From Rhodohalobacter mucosus (lineage in GTDB: Bacteria; Bacteroidota; Rhodothermia; Balneolales; Balneolaceae), in assembly GCF_003150675.1 (NCBI RefSeq), contig NZ_QGGB01000001.1:1-64000 (forward strand): a stretch of DNA of 64,000 nt, written 5' to 3'. Below, piece after piece: positions 63,915-64,000 of the stretch; the stretch's first letter is position 1, and the number at the start of each line of letters is the position of its first letter. Position numbers and translations under genes: made by a program. The notes beneath the pieces are model-generated. The model was not told the origin of the DNA, did no database searches, and saw only the letters and a program-made list of their open reading frames with translations.

Positions 63915-64000
63915 TCTGATGCTTCATTTTTTCCCAGATTTCACGGGTGTCATGATCTGTTATAATACCCACCAGCCGGTTATCTTCCACGACGGGGAGG
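63907..64000 (-). CDS. CBS domain protein (C-terminal end, cut by window edge)
   Basis: The last 31 codons of a minus-strand gene that enters from the right edge: LPVVEDNRLVGIITDHDTRE followed by IWEKMKHQND and TAA (63909-63907). The VVEDNRLVGIIT-D pattern is the second half of a CBS domain, which senses adenosyl ligands in many enzymes and transporters. It overlaps the start of the AstE/AspA-like gene by 8 bp, so the two are one operon. Which protein carries the domain cannot be told. Confidence 0.75.
   Translation of the reverse strand, partial: LPVVEDNRLVGIITDHDTREIWEKMKHQND

Overview
The window reads as chromosomal DNA of a Bacteroidota-like bacterium, most probably of the Balneolota (the Balneola / Rhodohalobacter type). 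This placement is inferred from a giant secreted protein ending in a type IX secretion (T9SS) sorting domain with a QNFPNPFNP motif, a PorD-type (DUF4835) protein beside it, SusC-unrelated TonB uptake, ferredoxin-linked 2-oxoglutarate oxidation, abundant lipoprotein peptidases (S46, tricorn-like S41, metzincin-like M57/DUF5117) and moderate GC. No rRNA, tRNA, CRISPR array, prophage or intact insertion sequence was found.

Layout. 1-3195 is the str operon on the minus strand (rpsL-rpsG-fusA-tuf, tuf cut by the window edge). 3386-9476 holds recG, a lipoprotein zinc metalloprotease, an EVE-domain protein and a PP-loop ATPase. 9671-12841 is a tightly packed dTDP-L-rhamnose operon (rfbA-rfbD-rfbC-rfbB, minus strand). 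13018-22032 is an envelope block: a 1708-residue T9SS cargo, PorD, a PorV/PorQ-like barrel and an outer-membrane protein with a DNA-binding-type helix-hairpin-helix module. 22213-28811 holds gltB (without gltD), trmB, pdxH and a thiol-redox protein. 29318-33438 holds a radical SAM protein, a class-III aminotransferase, a thioredoxin-like protein and a UbiA-type prenyltransferase, with intergenic heptanucleotide repeats. 33517-40859 holds a putative glycosylase-like protein, anmK, a small acidic protein, a propeller lipoprotein, sdaA and a fetAB-type exporter. 40869-49109 holds korAB, a small NTF2-like protein, a tricorn-like protease and a CPA2 antiporter. 49399-52614 holds a metal-type TonB receptor followed by a degenerate stretch with two gene remnants. 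52847-58265 is a run of three secreted beta-propeller genes. 58451-64000 holds an S46 peptidase, a MerC / ribbon-helix-helix operon, scpB, an AstE/AspA-type hydrolase and the tail of a CBS-domain gene.

The most interesting unexplained signals are: (i) a two-gene MerC plus RHH-zinc-ribbon regulator operon with a near-ideal palindromic operator, whose regulator has left a truncated copy directly upstream of the metal-type TonB receptor; (ii) heptanucleotide tandem arrays that abut the stop codons of four minus-strand genes in the same orientation; (iii) a 114-bp MITE-like element; (iv) two long inverted-repeat leaders, upstream of korA and the antiporter; (v) the PorV-like barrel / helix-hairpin-helix outer-membrane pair. 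None of the functional proposals can be proven from sequence alone; I had no database access.
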